Shown: positions 7,021-15,464 of the stretch, piece by piece | How the letters are laid out: the number at the start of each line of letters is the position of its first letter | Numbering within the stretch: the stretch's first letter is position 1 | From: a virus | Virus record (IMG/VR): IMGVR_UViG_3300028394_000187 | Coordinates: 1 to 35,592 of that record | Length of the DNA stretch: 35,592 nt | Reading direction: 5' to 3' (one strand) | Notes under the pieces: generated by a model | Seen by the model: only the letters and a program-made list of their open reading frames with translations | What the model was told of the DNA's origin: nothing | Databases searched by the model: none | Translations under genes and position numbers: made by a program

Positions 7021-7103
7021 GCTTGTCATTCTGCTAACTATATGCTTGTCATTCTGACTAGCATATCCCTTGCCTTTTTGCCTAGGGATTGCTTGCCATT
7101 TTG
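7021..7103 (+). repeat. Iteron-like array: four 13 bp repeats at 23-24 bp spacing
   Basis: GCTTGTCATTCTG at 7021 and 7044 is identical; CCTTGCCTTTTTG at 7068 matches at 9 of 13 positions; GCTTGCCATTTTG at 7091 matches at 11 of 13. The starts are 23, 24 and 23 bp apart, just over two helical turns. It lies about 130 bp before the terminase small-subunit gene. Such arrays are usual for replication initiator or terminase small-subunit binding. Confidence 0.7.
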
Positions 7104-7230
7104 CGTAAAGTTTTAGCCAGGGGGGAGGGGGTAGGGCCGACGCGATGGGCCAACGTAAACGGAGGGGCCACAAACAAAATTTTTTTTAATGTAAACTTCC
7201 AGCACACGCCTCCCAGGCGCAGGAGAACAA

Positions 7231-7641
7231 ATGTTCAAATCACTGCCGCTCACTGTTCGACACGTCCAAGCAACTGAATCGCGCTTGCAGGCGATATACG
7301 ACGCTGCCAAGCTGGGGCTCAAAGGCGACACGCTGGCGTTGGCCTCTGGGATGCGGCCTGAAGAGTACCGGCACCTATGCCAATTTGACGCACTGGCCGA
7401 GATGGCCGCAATCAAAGGCAAAGCCGACGGCGAGCGCGAGATGGCCGACATCCTGCACAAAGCGGCCCGCGAGGGCGATGCCAAGGCAGCGCTTGAAATA
7501 CTCAAGCATCAGCACGGCTGGGTCGCCAAACAGTCCATCACGGTGGACATCGACCAGCGCATATCCATCACGCAGGCACTGCAAGAAGCAGAGATGCGGG
7601 TCATTGAGGTTGTAGATGCAGTCAACCAGATACAGCGCTGA
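7231..7641 (+). CDS. Terminase small subunit
   Basis: Recognises phage DNA and starts packaging with the large subunit. The 136-residue protein has an N-terminal helical region with a possible helix-turn-helix (IYDAAKLGLKGDTLALASGM, residues about 23-42), then GKADGEREMADILHKAAREGDAKAALEILKHQHGW, a pattern I associate with terminase small subunits (a helix pair ending in a KHxxGW motif). The start has AGGAGA at 6 bp. It overlaps the large-subunit gene by 26 bp. A phased repeat array upstream is a candidate binding site. Confidence 0.82.
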   Translation: MFKSLPLTVRHVQATESRLQAIYDAAKLGLKGDTLALASGMRPEEYRHLCQFDALAEMAAIKGKADGEREMADILHKAAREGDAKAALEILKHQHGWVAKQSITVDIDQRISITQALQEAEMRVIEVVDAVNQIQR

Positions 7642-9139
7642 AGACGAACAAGCCCTGATGGCGCGTCTGTGGACGCCGCGCATCAAGGACAACCCGCTTA
7701 ATTTTGTGGCGTTGGTATTTCCGTGGGGCGTCAAGGGCACGCCGCTTGAGAATTTCAAAGGGCCGCGCAAGTGGCAGCGCGAGGTGCTGCAAGACATTGC
7801 AGACCACATCGAAGCGAACAAAGGCCTGCTGGACTACAACGTACTGCAAGCTGCCATCTCGTCTGGGCGCGGTATTGGCAAGTCGGCCTTGGTCAGTTGG
7901 ATCACAATCTGGATGCTGGCGACCCGCATTGGGTCTACGACCATCATCTCGGCCAACAGTGAGTCCCAACTACGCAGCATCACATGGGCCGAGATTACCA
8001 AGTGGCTGGCGATGGCGATTAACAGCCACTGGTTTGAAGTCAGCGCCACGCGGGTGATGCCAGCCAAATGGCTTACCGAACTGGTCGAACGGGACTTGAA
8101 GAAGGGCACCAGGTACTGGGGCGTCGAGGGGCGGCTGTGGTCAGCGGAGAACCCCGACGCCTACGCGGGTGTGCATAACTACGACGGCGTGCTGGTGGTG
8201 TTCGACGAGGCAAGCGGTATCGATGACACGATCTGGGCGGTGACTGCGGGTTTCTTTACTGAGAACACACCCAACCGTTTCTGGCTGGCGTTCTCCAATC
8301 CGCGCCGCAACACAGGGTACTTCTACGAAGCGTTTAACTCCAAGCGGGCGTTTTGGAAAACCAAGGTGGTGGACGCGCGCACGGTAGAGGGTACGGACAA
8401 ACAGGTCTACGAGCGGATCATCCAAGAGTACGGGCCAGACTCATCGCAGTCGCACGTTGAGGTCTACGGGATGTTCCCAAGCGCGGGGGATGACCAGTTC
8501 ATCGGCTCGGACATAGTGGACGAGGCCATGAAGCGGGAGAAGTATAAAGACCTGTCCGCGCCCATTATTATCGGCGTCGATCCGGCGCGCTACGGCGCGG
8601 ACGCCACGGTCATCGCGGTGCGCCAAGGACGGGATATTGTTAACATAACGCGGCACCGAGGCGACGACACTATGACGGTGGTGGGGTATGTGATCGACGC
8701 GATTGACGAATACAAGCCGACCTTGGTGGTAATCGACGAGGGTGGGTTGGGCGCTGGGATTGTGGACAGGCTCAAAGAGCAGCGGTACAAGATTAAGGGT
8801 GTGAACTTTGGAAATAAGTCCAAAAACCCGATAATGTACGGAAATATGCGCGCGCAGATGTGGGGTGAGATGCGGGAGTGGTTGAAATCTGCTAGTATCC
8901 CGACCGACAGGTTCTTGAAGACGGATTTGATTTCGCCTAAGATGAAGCCTGATTCACGTGGAACAATCTTCTTGGAGAGCAAGAAAGAAATGAAAGCACG
9001 GGGTTTAGCATCACCAGACGCAGCGGACGCTATATGCGTGACGTTTGCTTTTCCTGTGGCTCACCGCGAGTATACTGAGCCCACACGCCGCTATAACGCT
9101 CAAGACGGCGCAATGCACACATCATGGATGGGGTCTTAA
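7616..9139 (+). CDS. Terminase large subunit
   Basis: DNA-packaging motor ATPase and headful or cos nuclease, 507 residues. The ATPase domain has Walker A SGRGIGKSA (83-91) and Walker B VLVVFDEAS (D197, E198). The RNase H-like nuclease has its first Asp in GVDPARYGAD (D322), the second in VVIDEGG (D374) and a third acidic site in SPDAADAI (about 468-471). All expected catalytic groups are present. GAGG 7 bp upstream supports the ATG at 7616 within the end of the small-subunit gene; an in-frame ATG at 7658 is an alternative. Confidence 0.95.
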   Translation: MQSTRYSAEDEQALMARLWTPRIKDNPLNFVALVFPWGVKGTPLENFKGPRKWQREVLQDIADHIEANKGLLDYNVLQAAISSGRGIGKSALVSWITIWMLATRIGSTTIISANSESQLRSITWAEITKWLAMAINSHWFEVSATRVMPAKWLTELVERDLKKGTRYWGVEGRLWSAENPDAYAGVHNYDGVLVVFDEASGIDDTIWAVTAGFFTENTPNRFWLAFSNPRRNTGYFYEAFNSKRAFWKTKVVDARTVEGTDKQVYERIIQEYGPDSSQSHVEVYGMFPSAGDDQFIGSDIVDEAMKREKYKDLSAPIIIGVDPARYGADATVIAVRQGRDIVNITRHRGDDTMTVVGYVIDAIDEYKPTLVVIDEGGLGAGIVDRLKEQRYKIKGVNFGNKSKNPIMYGNMRAQMWGEMREWLKSASIPTDRFLKTDLISPKMKPDSRGTIFLESKKEMKARGLASPDAADAICVTFAFPVAHREYTEPTRRYNAQDGAMHTSWMGS

Positions 9140-9140
9140 T

Positions 9141-9284
9141 ATGCCACTCGTCAAATCATCATCCCCCAAAGCCTTTCGTGAAAACGTAAAGGCTGAAGTC
9201 AAAGCTGGCAAGCCGGTCAAACAAGCCGTGGCAATTGCTTACGCAGTCAAGCGCAGCGCGCCAGCCCCAAAAGGTAAGAAATAA
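9141..9284 (+). CDS. Small basic conserved phage protein with KQAVAIAY motif, 47 aa
   Basis: A 47-residue, strongly basic protein starting MPLVKSSSPKAFRENVKAE, with KPVKQAVAIAYAVKR and a lysine tail. Similar short proteins with a KQAVAIA core are common between terminase and portal genes in short-tailed phages; function unknown. The ATG at 9141 follows the terminase stop by 1 bp; the longer frame from 9045 only overlaps the terminase. Its stop overlaps the portal start (TAATG). A nucleic-acid-binding or packaging-related role is inference from charge and position. Confidence 0.85.
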   Translation: MPLVKSSSPKAFRENVKAEVKAGKPVKQAVAIAYAVKRSAPAPKGKK

Positions 9285-11458
9285 TGGCTGATTACACCGG
9301 CATGGTGGCGGTAGGAAATGTCGCCAACGGCGGTGGCAAAAAGGACGACGACTCCGACATACTGGCGACAGCGCGCAGCCGCTTGGACATGGCAATATCG
9401 GCGCTGTCTGAGTCCCGCGAGGACGAGATAGACGACTTGAAGTTCTACGCTGGGTCACCTGACAACCACTGGCAGTGGCCTGCTGATGTGCTGGCGACTC
9501 GTGGCGCGGTGCAAGGGCAGACGATCAACGCCCGCCCGTGCCTTACGATTAACAAACTGCCGCAGCACGTTCGGCAAGTCACCAATGACCAACGACAAAA
9601 CCGCCCAACAGGCAAAGTTATTCCAGCCGACGACAAGGCCGACATTGACGTTGCCGAAATCTTCAACGGCATGGTCAGGCATATTGAATACATCTCGGAT
9701 GCAGATGTTGCTTACGACACCGCCTGCGAAAACCAAGTCTCCTACGGAGAAGGCTACATCCGAATCCTGACCGAGTATTGCGATGACAATACCTTTGACC
9801 AAGACATCAAAATTGGCCGAGTTCGCAACTCATTTTCGGTCTACATGGATCCAACCATCCAAGACCCGTGCGGTGCGGACGCCAAGTGGTGTTTTGTGAC
9901 CGAGGACATTTCCAAAGCTGATTACCAGCGGATGTACCCCGACTCAGCGCCCATTACCACCTTGCAAACGCTCGGTGTGGGGGATCAAAACCTGTCGCAG
10001 TGGCTCAATGAAGACACGATCCGCATCGCGGACTACTATTACGTCGATTACGACAAGGGCACGCTCAATTTGTACCCTGGCAACGCCACGGCCTTTGAGG
10101 GGACGCCTGAAGACAAGCAGTTGCGCGCTATTTACGGCAAGCCTAAGAAATCTAGGCAGTCTGACCGCCCCCGAATCAAGTATTGCAAGATAAACGGTTA
10201 CGAAATCTTAGAAGAACGCGAGTGGGCGGGCAAATACATCCCGATTGTCCGCATTGTGGGTAACGAATTTGAGGTTGATGGCCGCCTATACGTGTCTGGC
10301 TTGGTGCGAAACGCCAAGGATGCCCAGCGGATGTACAACTATTGGGTATCCCAAGAGGCAGAGATGCTGGCCTTGGCCCCCAAAGCGCCATTTATCGGCT
10401 ACGGCGGGCAGTTTGAAGGTTATGAAAACCAATGGAAGACTGCCAACACGACCAACTGGCCGTATTTGGAGGTCAATCCAGACGTTACAGACGGCGCGGG
10501 CGCTACGCTGCCACTACCCCAGCGGGCGCAGCCGCCAATGGCCTCCAGCGGGCTATTGCAGGCCAAAGCAGGCGCTTCTGAAGACATCAAAGCAGCCACC
10601 GGCCAATATAACGCATCTTTGGGCATGACATCCAACGAACGCTCAGGAAAAGCGATTCTTGCGCGTCAGCGCGAGGGTGATGTTGGGACGTACCACTTTG
10701 GCGACAACTTGGCCCGTGGTGTGCGGTATTTGACCCGCCAACTGATTGATCTAGTCCCCAAAATCTACGACACCCAGCGTATTGCCCGCATCATTGGCGA
10801 AGACGGCGAGACCAGCATGGTCAAGATTGACCCGATGCAGGCCGAGCCGGTCAAGAAGATCATGGATCAGCAAGGCATCGTGATTGACAAGATTTACAAC
10901 CCTGGCGTGGGCAAGTACGACGTGGTGGCTACCACCGGCCCAGGCTACGCGACCAAGCGGCAAGAGGCGCTGGAGGCGATGGGCCAACTGTTGCAAGGCA
11001 ACCCCCAACTATGGCAAGTGGCCGGTGACTTGTTTGTCAAAAATATGGATTGGCCGGGTGCCCAAGAGATGGCAAAGCGCTTTGCCAAAACTATTGACCC
11101 CAAACTCATGCAAGACGGCGACAAACCGCCCGAGTTGCAGGCCGCAGAGCAGCAGATTCAAGCGATGGGCCAAGAAATGGAGCAAATGCACCAAATGATC
11201 ATCAATGCTGGCAAGTCGATTGAGGCGCAAGATATGCACCGCAAAGACTTTGAGGCAACGGTCAAAGCGTACCAAGCCGAGACCCAGCGGATTTCCGCTG
11301 TGCAAGCATCCATGTCACCAGAGCAGATTCAAGACATTGTGCTGGGCACTGTGCATGGCATGATTACTTCTGGCGACTTGGTTACCGAAATGCCTGGGCG
11401 TGATATGGATACCGGCCCTGAAACGCCGCAAGAGAACATGATGGAGCAACCACAATGA
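9284..11458 (+). CDS. Portal protein, P22 gp1-like
   Basis: Forms the dodecameric portal ring for DNA entry and exit. The 724 residues and the sequence style (LKFYAGSPDNHWQWP near 50; RPCLTINKLPQHVRQVTNDQRQNRP near 80-105; YGEGYIRI near 155) fit the P22-type portal family. The C-terminal 120 residues are Gln- and Met-rich and helical (QQIQAMGQEMEQMHQMI), matching the long helical barrel of the P22 portal. It sits after the terminase genes and its start overlaps the previous stop. The terminal region ends in a GPETPQENMMEQPQ tail. Confidence 0.92.
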   Translation: MADYTGMVAVGNVANGGGKKDDDSDILATARSRLDMAISALSESREDEIDDLKFYAGSPDNHWQWPADVLATRGAVQGQTINARPCLTINKLPQHVRQVTNDQRQNRPTGKVIPADDKADIDVAEIFNGMVRHIEYISDADVAYDTACENQVSYGEGYIRILTEYCDDNTFDQDIKIGRVRNSFSVYMDPTIQDPCGADAKWCFVTEDISKADYQRMYPDSAPITTLQTLGVGDQNLSQWLNEDTIRIADYYYVDYDKGTLNLYPGNATAFEGTPEDKQLRAIYGKPKKSRQSDRPRIKYCKINGYEILEEREWAGKYIPIVRIVGNEFEVDGRLYVSGLVRNAKDAQRMYNYWVSQEAEMLALAPKAPFIGYGGQFEGYENQWKTANTTNWPYLEVNPDVTDGAGATLPLPQRAQPPMASSGLLQAKAGASEDIKAATGQYNASLGMTSNERSGKAILARQREGDVGTYHFGDNLARGVRYLTRQLIDLVPKIYDTQRIARIIGEDGETSMVKIDPMQAEPVKKIMDQQGIVIDKIYNPGVGKYDVVATTGPGYATKRQEALEAMGQLLQGNPQLWQVAGDLFVKNMDWPGAQEMAKRFAKTIDPKLMQDGDKPPELQAAEQQIQAMGQEMEQMHQMIINAGKSIEAQDMHRKDFEATVKAYQAETQRISAVQASMSPEQIQDIVLGTVHGMITSGDLVTEMPGRDMDTGPETPQENMMEQPQ

Positions 11459-11823
11459 TGTACAAAGCCGCCGATTTTGTTGGGATGCTATTTTTGGCCC
11501 GTGATGTGGCCCACAGCGTCCATCTGAACACCCGCAGCTACTCCAAGCACGTTGCCCTCAATATTTTTTACGAACGCATTGTTGGCGCTGCGGATGACTT
11601 TGCCGAAGCCTATCAAGGCCGTCATGGTCTGATGGGGCCAATTACGCTGCATTCGGCTACCAAGACGGCCAACATCATCGACTTTTTGCAAAACCAGTTG
11701 GATGAGATTGAAAAGTGCCGTTATGACGTAGTGGACAAAACCGATATGTCGCTGCAACAATTGATTGACAATATCATTGAAATTTATCTGCGTACACTTT
11801 ATAAACTGCGCTTCTTAGCATGA
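11455..11823 (+). CDS. Small helical phage protein (possibly DUF5856-like), 122 aa
   Basis: A mostly alpha-helical protein with HLNTRSYSKHVALNIFYERIVGAADDFAEAYQGRHGL near residues 23-60, a pattern that recalls ferritin-like or DUF5856 phage proteins (an H-x-x-T-x-S-x-x-x-H helix and E/D helices). Family assignment is from memory. It overlaps the portal end by 4 bp and the next gene by 4 bp. Placement after the portal suggests a virion-linked or assembly role, but nothing in the sequence shows one. Confidence 0.8.
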   Translation: MMYKAADFVGMLFLARDVAHSVHLNTRSYSKHVALNIFYERIVGAADDFAEAYQGRHGLMGPITLHSATKTANIIDFLQNQLDEIEKCRYDVVDKTDMSLQQLIDNIIEIYLRTLYKLRFLA

Positions 11824-12932
11824 CGCTATCCATTAACCACAGCACAGCAGCGGACGCTAGTTTTACCGCTACAGGCGCTGCGGCGTGGGATAGCGCACAC
11901 TCGCTGTCTGGCACTTTGCCAATTGGTTCTGGTGGCACAGGCCAAACGACTGCCGCAGCGGCCATTACGGCTTTGGCTGGAACTCAGGTTTCTGGCCGGT
12001 ACTTGCGTTCTGATGGTGTAAATACATCCTTGGCGGCTATTGTTGCTGCTGATGTGCCTACACTCAATCAGAACACCACAGGCACTGCAACCAATGTGAC
12101 CGGCACGGTGGCTGTGGCAAACGGCGGCACAGGCACAGCCACTCCGGCCCTTGTGGCAGGAACCAACGTAACTATTACTGGCACTTGGCCCAATCAGACG
12201 GTTAATTCGTCTGGCACGGTTACTTCTGTATCTGCCACCGTCCCAGCGTTTTTGTCTATCGCCGGTTCACCCATAACCACTTCTGGCACGTTAGCAATTA
12301 CCTATTCAGGAACGGCGCTTCCAATTGCCAATGGTGGTACGGGTCAAACAACGGCTGCTGCGGCTATTACAGCTTTAGCAGGCACCCAAACATCTGGCTA
12401 TTATTTGCGTTCTAATGGCACAAATACAGCTTTGGCAGCTATCGTTGCAACTGATGTACCTACACTAAATCAAAATACTACCGGAACTGCATCTAACGTC
12501 ACAGGTACTGTTGCGATTGCCAACGGTGGTACAGGCCAAACCACAGCCAGCGCGGCCTTTAATGCTTTATCGCCAGTCACCAGCACGGGCGACTTGATTA
12601 TTGGCAACGGCACAAACAGCGCGGCCCGCCTAGCTATTGGCGCAAATGGGTATGTTTTAACTTCTGACGGCACCACGGCGTCTTGGGTAGCGGCTGGCAG
12701 CGGGTCAGGTACGGTAACGTCAATCATTGCCGGAACAGGTCTAACTGGCGGAACAATCACTACTACTGGCACAATTGCATTGGCTACTACTGCGGTAACT
12801 GCGTCCAGTTACACAAGCGCAAACATTACGGTTGACGCTTATGGACGTATCACAGCAGCTTCTAACGGCAGCGGTGGTAGCGGCATTACAACTGGCAAAA
12901 GTATTGCAATGGCGATGATTTTTGGATATTAA
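11820..12932 (+). CDS. Repeat-rich tail fibre-like protein with internal duplication
   Basis: A 370-residue Gly/Thr/Ala-rich protein with repeated NGGTGQTTA and GTVTSV segments, typical of trimeric phage fibre shafts. A block of about 75 residues (LPIxxGGTGQTTAAAAITALAGT...) occurs at about 33-108 and again at about 167-243 with strong protein identity but many silent changes. The C-terminus (GGSGITTGKSIAMAMIFGY) is short and hydrophobic. It starts inside the end of the previous gene. Probably a surface fibre or a linker in the adhesion apparatus; no enzymatic motif. Confidence 0.8.
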   Translation: MTLSINHSTAADASFTATGAAAWDSAHSLSGTLPIGSGGTGQTTAAAAITALAGTQVSGRYLRSDGVNTSLAAIVAADVPTLNQNTTGTATNVTGTVAVANGGTGTATPALVAGTNVTITGTWPNQTVNSSGTVTSVSATVPAFLSIAGSPITTSGTLAITYSGTALPIANGGTGQTTAAAAITALAGTQTSGYYLRSNGTNTALAAIVATDVPTLNQNTTGTASNVTGTVAIANGGTGQTTASAAFNALSPVTSTGDLIIGNGTNSAARLAIGANGYVLTSDGTTASWVAAGSGSGTVTSIIAGTGLTGGTITTTGTIALATTAVTASSYTSANITVDAYGRITAASNGSGGSGITTGKSIAMAMIFGY

Positions 12933-12934
12933 TT

Positions 12935-13306
12935 ATGGCAAACCCAAACATAGTCAACGTAACTTCTATTTATGGTAGTACGTCTTATTTGATTCCAAGT
13001 ACAACATCGGCTACAACTTGGACTGCGCTTACGCCTGCTACTGGCACAGTCAATAAAATTGACAACATTGTTGCGTCAAACGTTACCGCCAGTAATGCCA
13101 CGGTTACTGTTGCTATCAATAGCGCTGCGGCTGGCGCGGGTACAAACTATCGCGTAATTTATCAAGTGCCAGTGCCAGTAAATGCTTCAATTGTTATTGT
13201 GGACAAAAGCACGGCGTTTTACTTAGGCGAGGCGCAGTCTGTTGTGGTGACTGTTGGGACTGCAAGCGCAATTGAATTAACGTCATCGTTTGAAGCAATT
13301 ACCTAA
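12935..13306 (+). CDS. Beta-rich virion-associated protein, 123 aa
   Basis: A 123-residue protein starting MANPNIVNVTSIYGSTSYLI, with regular alternating beta strands and a segment on pyridine-free polar residues (VDKSTAFYLGEAQSVVVTVG) that resembles small proteins common in aquatic phage tail regions. Predicted jelly-roll or Ig-like sandwich. The stop overlaps the start of the first glycine-rich protein (TAATG). Its place in the adhesion block suggests a tail appendage component; function not shown. Confidence 0.8.
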   Translation: MANPNIVNVTSIYGSTSYLIPSTTSATTWTALTPATGTVNKIDNIVASNVTASNATVTVAINSAAAGAGTNYRVIYQVPVPVNASIVIVDKSTAFYLGEAQSVVVTVGTASAIELTSSFEAIT

Positions 13307-14472
13307 TGTCCACCCAATACAAGGGGTCTGTTCTTTCATCGACAGAACAGCCTACATCAACTTCTAGTGCCACAGGAATTTGGACTACTAGTGATGTGAT
13401 GCAAGCACAAAAAGCATCCACATGGGTTACGTTGTCTTTTCCAACTGAATTTTTATTGATTGCTGGTGGTGGGCCTGGAGGATGGAATTATTGCGGAGGC
13501 GGCGGCGCGGGTGGTGTAGTCTTATCTTCTGCATTAACTGTCACCCCGTCTACAAGCTATACGGTAACAATTGGTGCTGGTGGAACCCCGCCTGCTGGAA
13601 CTGGTACAGTACCTGGAACTGGGAACGATTCAGTGTTTACGGCGTCAGCTTCAAGCCCCGCAAAAGGCGGCGGTGGTGGGGATGTAGACAGCACCAGCAC
13701 TAAATACGGCGGCAATGGTGGTTCTGGTGGTGGTGCAGGCTATTTGGCAGGATCGGTTGCCGGAACTGGGTCAGGGACACAAGGTAAAAACGGCGGTGCT
13801 GGAGACTCAAACAGCAACTTCGGTGGCGGCGGTGGTGGGTATTCTGCTGTAGGCGTAGGCGGCACTGCGTCTACTGGCGTTGGCGGTGCTGGCCTATTAA
13901 GCACAATCACTACAAACTTTGCCGGTACTGCTAATACGAGCACTAGCGCAAGTATAAATATCACCGCAGTTTCTGCTGGGGTTATAGGCATTGGAACTCA
14001 AATTACAGGGTCAGGTGTCCCAGCAGGCACAGTAGTAATTGCGCTTGGTACAGGCACAGGCGGTACTGGCACATACACGTTAAATAAGGCCACCACTACA
14101 ACTTTAACTGGAACGGCAATCACAAGCACTGGCGTTTACTATGCGGGTGGTGGCGGCGGTTGGACGCGCAGCACAAGTACAACCCTTGGCGGTTTAGGTG
14201 GTGGGGCGGGTGGAGTAACCGGTACTAATACGGCCGCAGGCGGCGTTAACCAAGGTGGTGGCGGCGGTGGTGGTGGATCACTTGCAATAGGTGGGGCTGG
14301 CGGCTCTGGCATATTAATCATTGCTTACCCTAATTCATACGGTGATCTTGTTTCTGTATCCGCAGGTTTGACTTGCAATGGAAGCGCAGGAAATACCACG
14401 CCGAATACAACGTATCGAACAGGCTACAAAGTGTATAGATTTACCGCTGGCACTGGCTCTATATCTTGGTAA
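13306..14472 (+). CDS. Glycine-rich adhesin-like protein 1, with inserted domain
   Basis: A 388-residue protein with a short non-glycine N-terminus (MSTQYKGSVLSSTEQ..., residues 1-45), then LLIAGGG at 50 and long poly-Gly stretches that fit a polyglycine II sandwich like that of phage adhesin tips. Residues about 198-275 form an insertion with the pattern GTQITGSGVPAGTVV...GTGTGGTGTYTLN, a module seen in other phage surface proteins (recall, not searched). It ends in a Tyr-rich YKVYRF strand. The next gene is a paralogue without the insertion. Likely receptor binding. Confidence 0.82.
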   Translation: MSTQYKGSVLSSTEQPTSTSSATGIWTTSDVMQAQKASTWVTLSFPTEFLLIAGGGPGGWNYCGGGGAGGVVLSSALTVTPSTSYTVTIGAGGTPPAGTGTVPGTGNDSVFTASASSPAKGGGGGDVDSTSTKYGGNGGSGGGAGYLAGSVAGTGSGTQGKNGGAGDSNSNFGGGGGGYSAVGVGGTASTGVGGAGLLSTITTNFAGTANTSTSASINITAVSAGVIGIGTQITGSGVPAGTVVIALGTGTGGTGTYTLNKATTTTLTGTAITSTGVYYAGGGGGWTRSTSTTLGGLGGGAGGVTGTNTAAGGVNQGGGGGGGGSLAIGGAGGSGILIIAYPNSYGDLVSVSAGLTCNGSAGNTTPNTTYRTGYKVYRFTAGTGSISW

Positions 14473-14478
14473 GAAAAA

Positions 14479-15462
14479 ATGGCTACAAGATATAAAGGCT
14501 CCATCATGTCGTCCACGGCGCAAACGCCAACGACTGCTAGTGCCAAAGGCGTATGGAAAATAGCCACTGTTTTGCAGGCATTAAAAGCTGGGATATGGCC
14601 CCCTATAACGGTTCCGGTAGATTACTTAGTTGTTGCTGGTGGCGGAGGCGGTGGCGGTGTAGGGCTTAACGTTGGGGCATCAGGTGGCGGCGGTGGTGCT
14701 GGTGGTTTATTAACATCGACTAATCTTTTGTTACTTCCAGCAACCACATACACTATTACTGTAGGCGCATTGGGGGCAGGAGGGACACCCGCAAGTACGC
14801 GAGGTACGAGTGGCGGTAACTCTGTTATTAGTGGAACAGGCATAACGACAATTACTGCAACTGGCGGTGGTGGTGGAGGTGGTTCAACAGCCGCTGGATT
14901 AGCCGGTTTAACTGGTGGCTCTGGTGGTGGAGGCCCCGGCGGTAGTAGCGCACGCACAGCAGGCACTGGTACGTCAGGACAAGGAAATACGGGTGGCCTT
15001 GGTTTTAACACGGCGACATCAACTTTTGCTTATGGTGGAGGAGGTGGTGGTGGAGCTAGTGCTGTAGGTGCAGCAGGAACTGCGTCTATTGGCGGTAATG
15101 GTGGCGGCGGGACATCTAGTACATACAGCGGTGCAACGGTAACTTACGCTGGCGGTGGTGGCGGCGGGGCGTATAACGGGCAAACAGCAGGAACTGCAAC
15201 AGGCGGTGGTGGTGCTGGAGGTAACACTGCAACAAGTTTTAATGGTGCTGCTGCAACTGTAAATACAGGCGGCGGTGGCGGGGGTGCTGGAACTACGGGG
15301 TCAAACAACTCTGGAACTGGCGGCGCTGGTGGAAAAGGAATTGTGTGCATTCGTTGCCTTCTTGCTTATACGGCTTCAGCAACTACTGGATCACCTACTG
15401 TAACTACAGATGCAACATATCGCTACTACAAATTTACTGATTCTGGAACAATTACTTTCTAA
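14479..15462 (+). CDS. Glycine-rich adhesin-like protein 2
   Basis: A 327-residue paralogue of the preceding protein. The N-terminal 45 residues align without gaps (MxTxYKGSxxSSTxQ...), and the Gly-rich body begins at the same residue (DYLVVAGGG at 48-55), with the same YTITVGA and C-terminal YRYYKFTDSGTI pattern. It lacks the 75-residue insertion of copy 1. A conserved anchor plus variable Gly-rich body suggests both copies attach to the same site on the tail while showing different tips. The start follows the upstream stop by 6 bp. Confidence 0.82.
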   Translation: MATRYKGSIMSSTAQTPTTASAKGVWKIATVLQALKAGIWPPITVPVDYLVVAGGGGGGGVGLNVGASGGGGGAGGLLTSTNLLLLPATTYTITVGALGAGGTPASTRGTSGGNSVISGTGITTITATGGGGGGGSTAAGLAGLTGGSGGGGPGGSSARTAGTGTSGQGNTGGLGFNTATSTFAYGGGGGGGASAVGAAGTASIGGNGGGGTSSTYSGATVTYAGGGGGGAYNGQTAGTATGGGGAGGNTATSFNGAAATVNTGGGGGGAGTTGSNNSGTGGAGGKGIVCIRCLLAYTASATTGSPTVTTDATYRYYKFTDSGTITF

Positions 15463-15464
15463 TC

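Larger units (their letters stand above)
6620..7230. other. Gene-free control region before the terminase genes
   Basis: About 610 bp with no credible gene on either strand. Left part: the leftward promoter and an 18 bp dyad. Middle: an inverted repeat TGCCTACAT (6851-6859) / ATGTAGGCA (6902-6910), two copies of ACATGACCCACA (6856-6867 and 6994-7005), and a 14 bp tandem repeat. Right part: four phased 13 bp repeats, a purine-rich stretch near 7122-7134, an A/T run near 7175-7189 and a small hairpin (7207-7219) directly before the terminase ribosome site. No convincing rightward sigma70 promoter was found. It could hold the packaging (pac/cos) site, the replication origin, or both. Confidence 0.7.

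Noticed and set aside
6937-7103. CRISPR-like repeat array
   Set aside because: Repeats are 13-14 bp, the tandem copies have no spacers, and the phased set has no regular unique spacers of CRISPR size; no cas genes.
7622-7969. Antisense frame under the terminase large-subunit start
   Set aside because: No ribosome site and the sense strand has a clear ATPase; it is a shadow.
11488-11760. Antisense frame under the helical protein after the portal
   Set aside because: No start signal and no break in the dense rightward gene chain; it is a shadow.
13740-15350. Proline-rich antisense frames under the glycine-rich genes
   Set aside because: Gly codons GGN read as Pro codons on the other strand, so these are artefacts.
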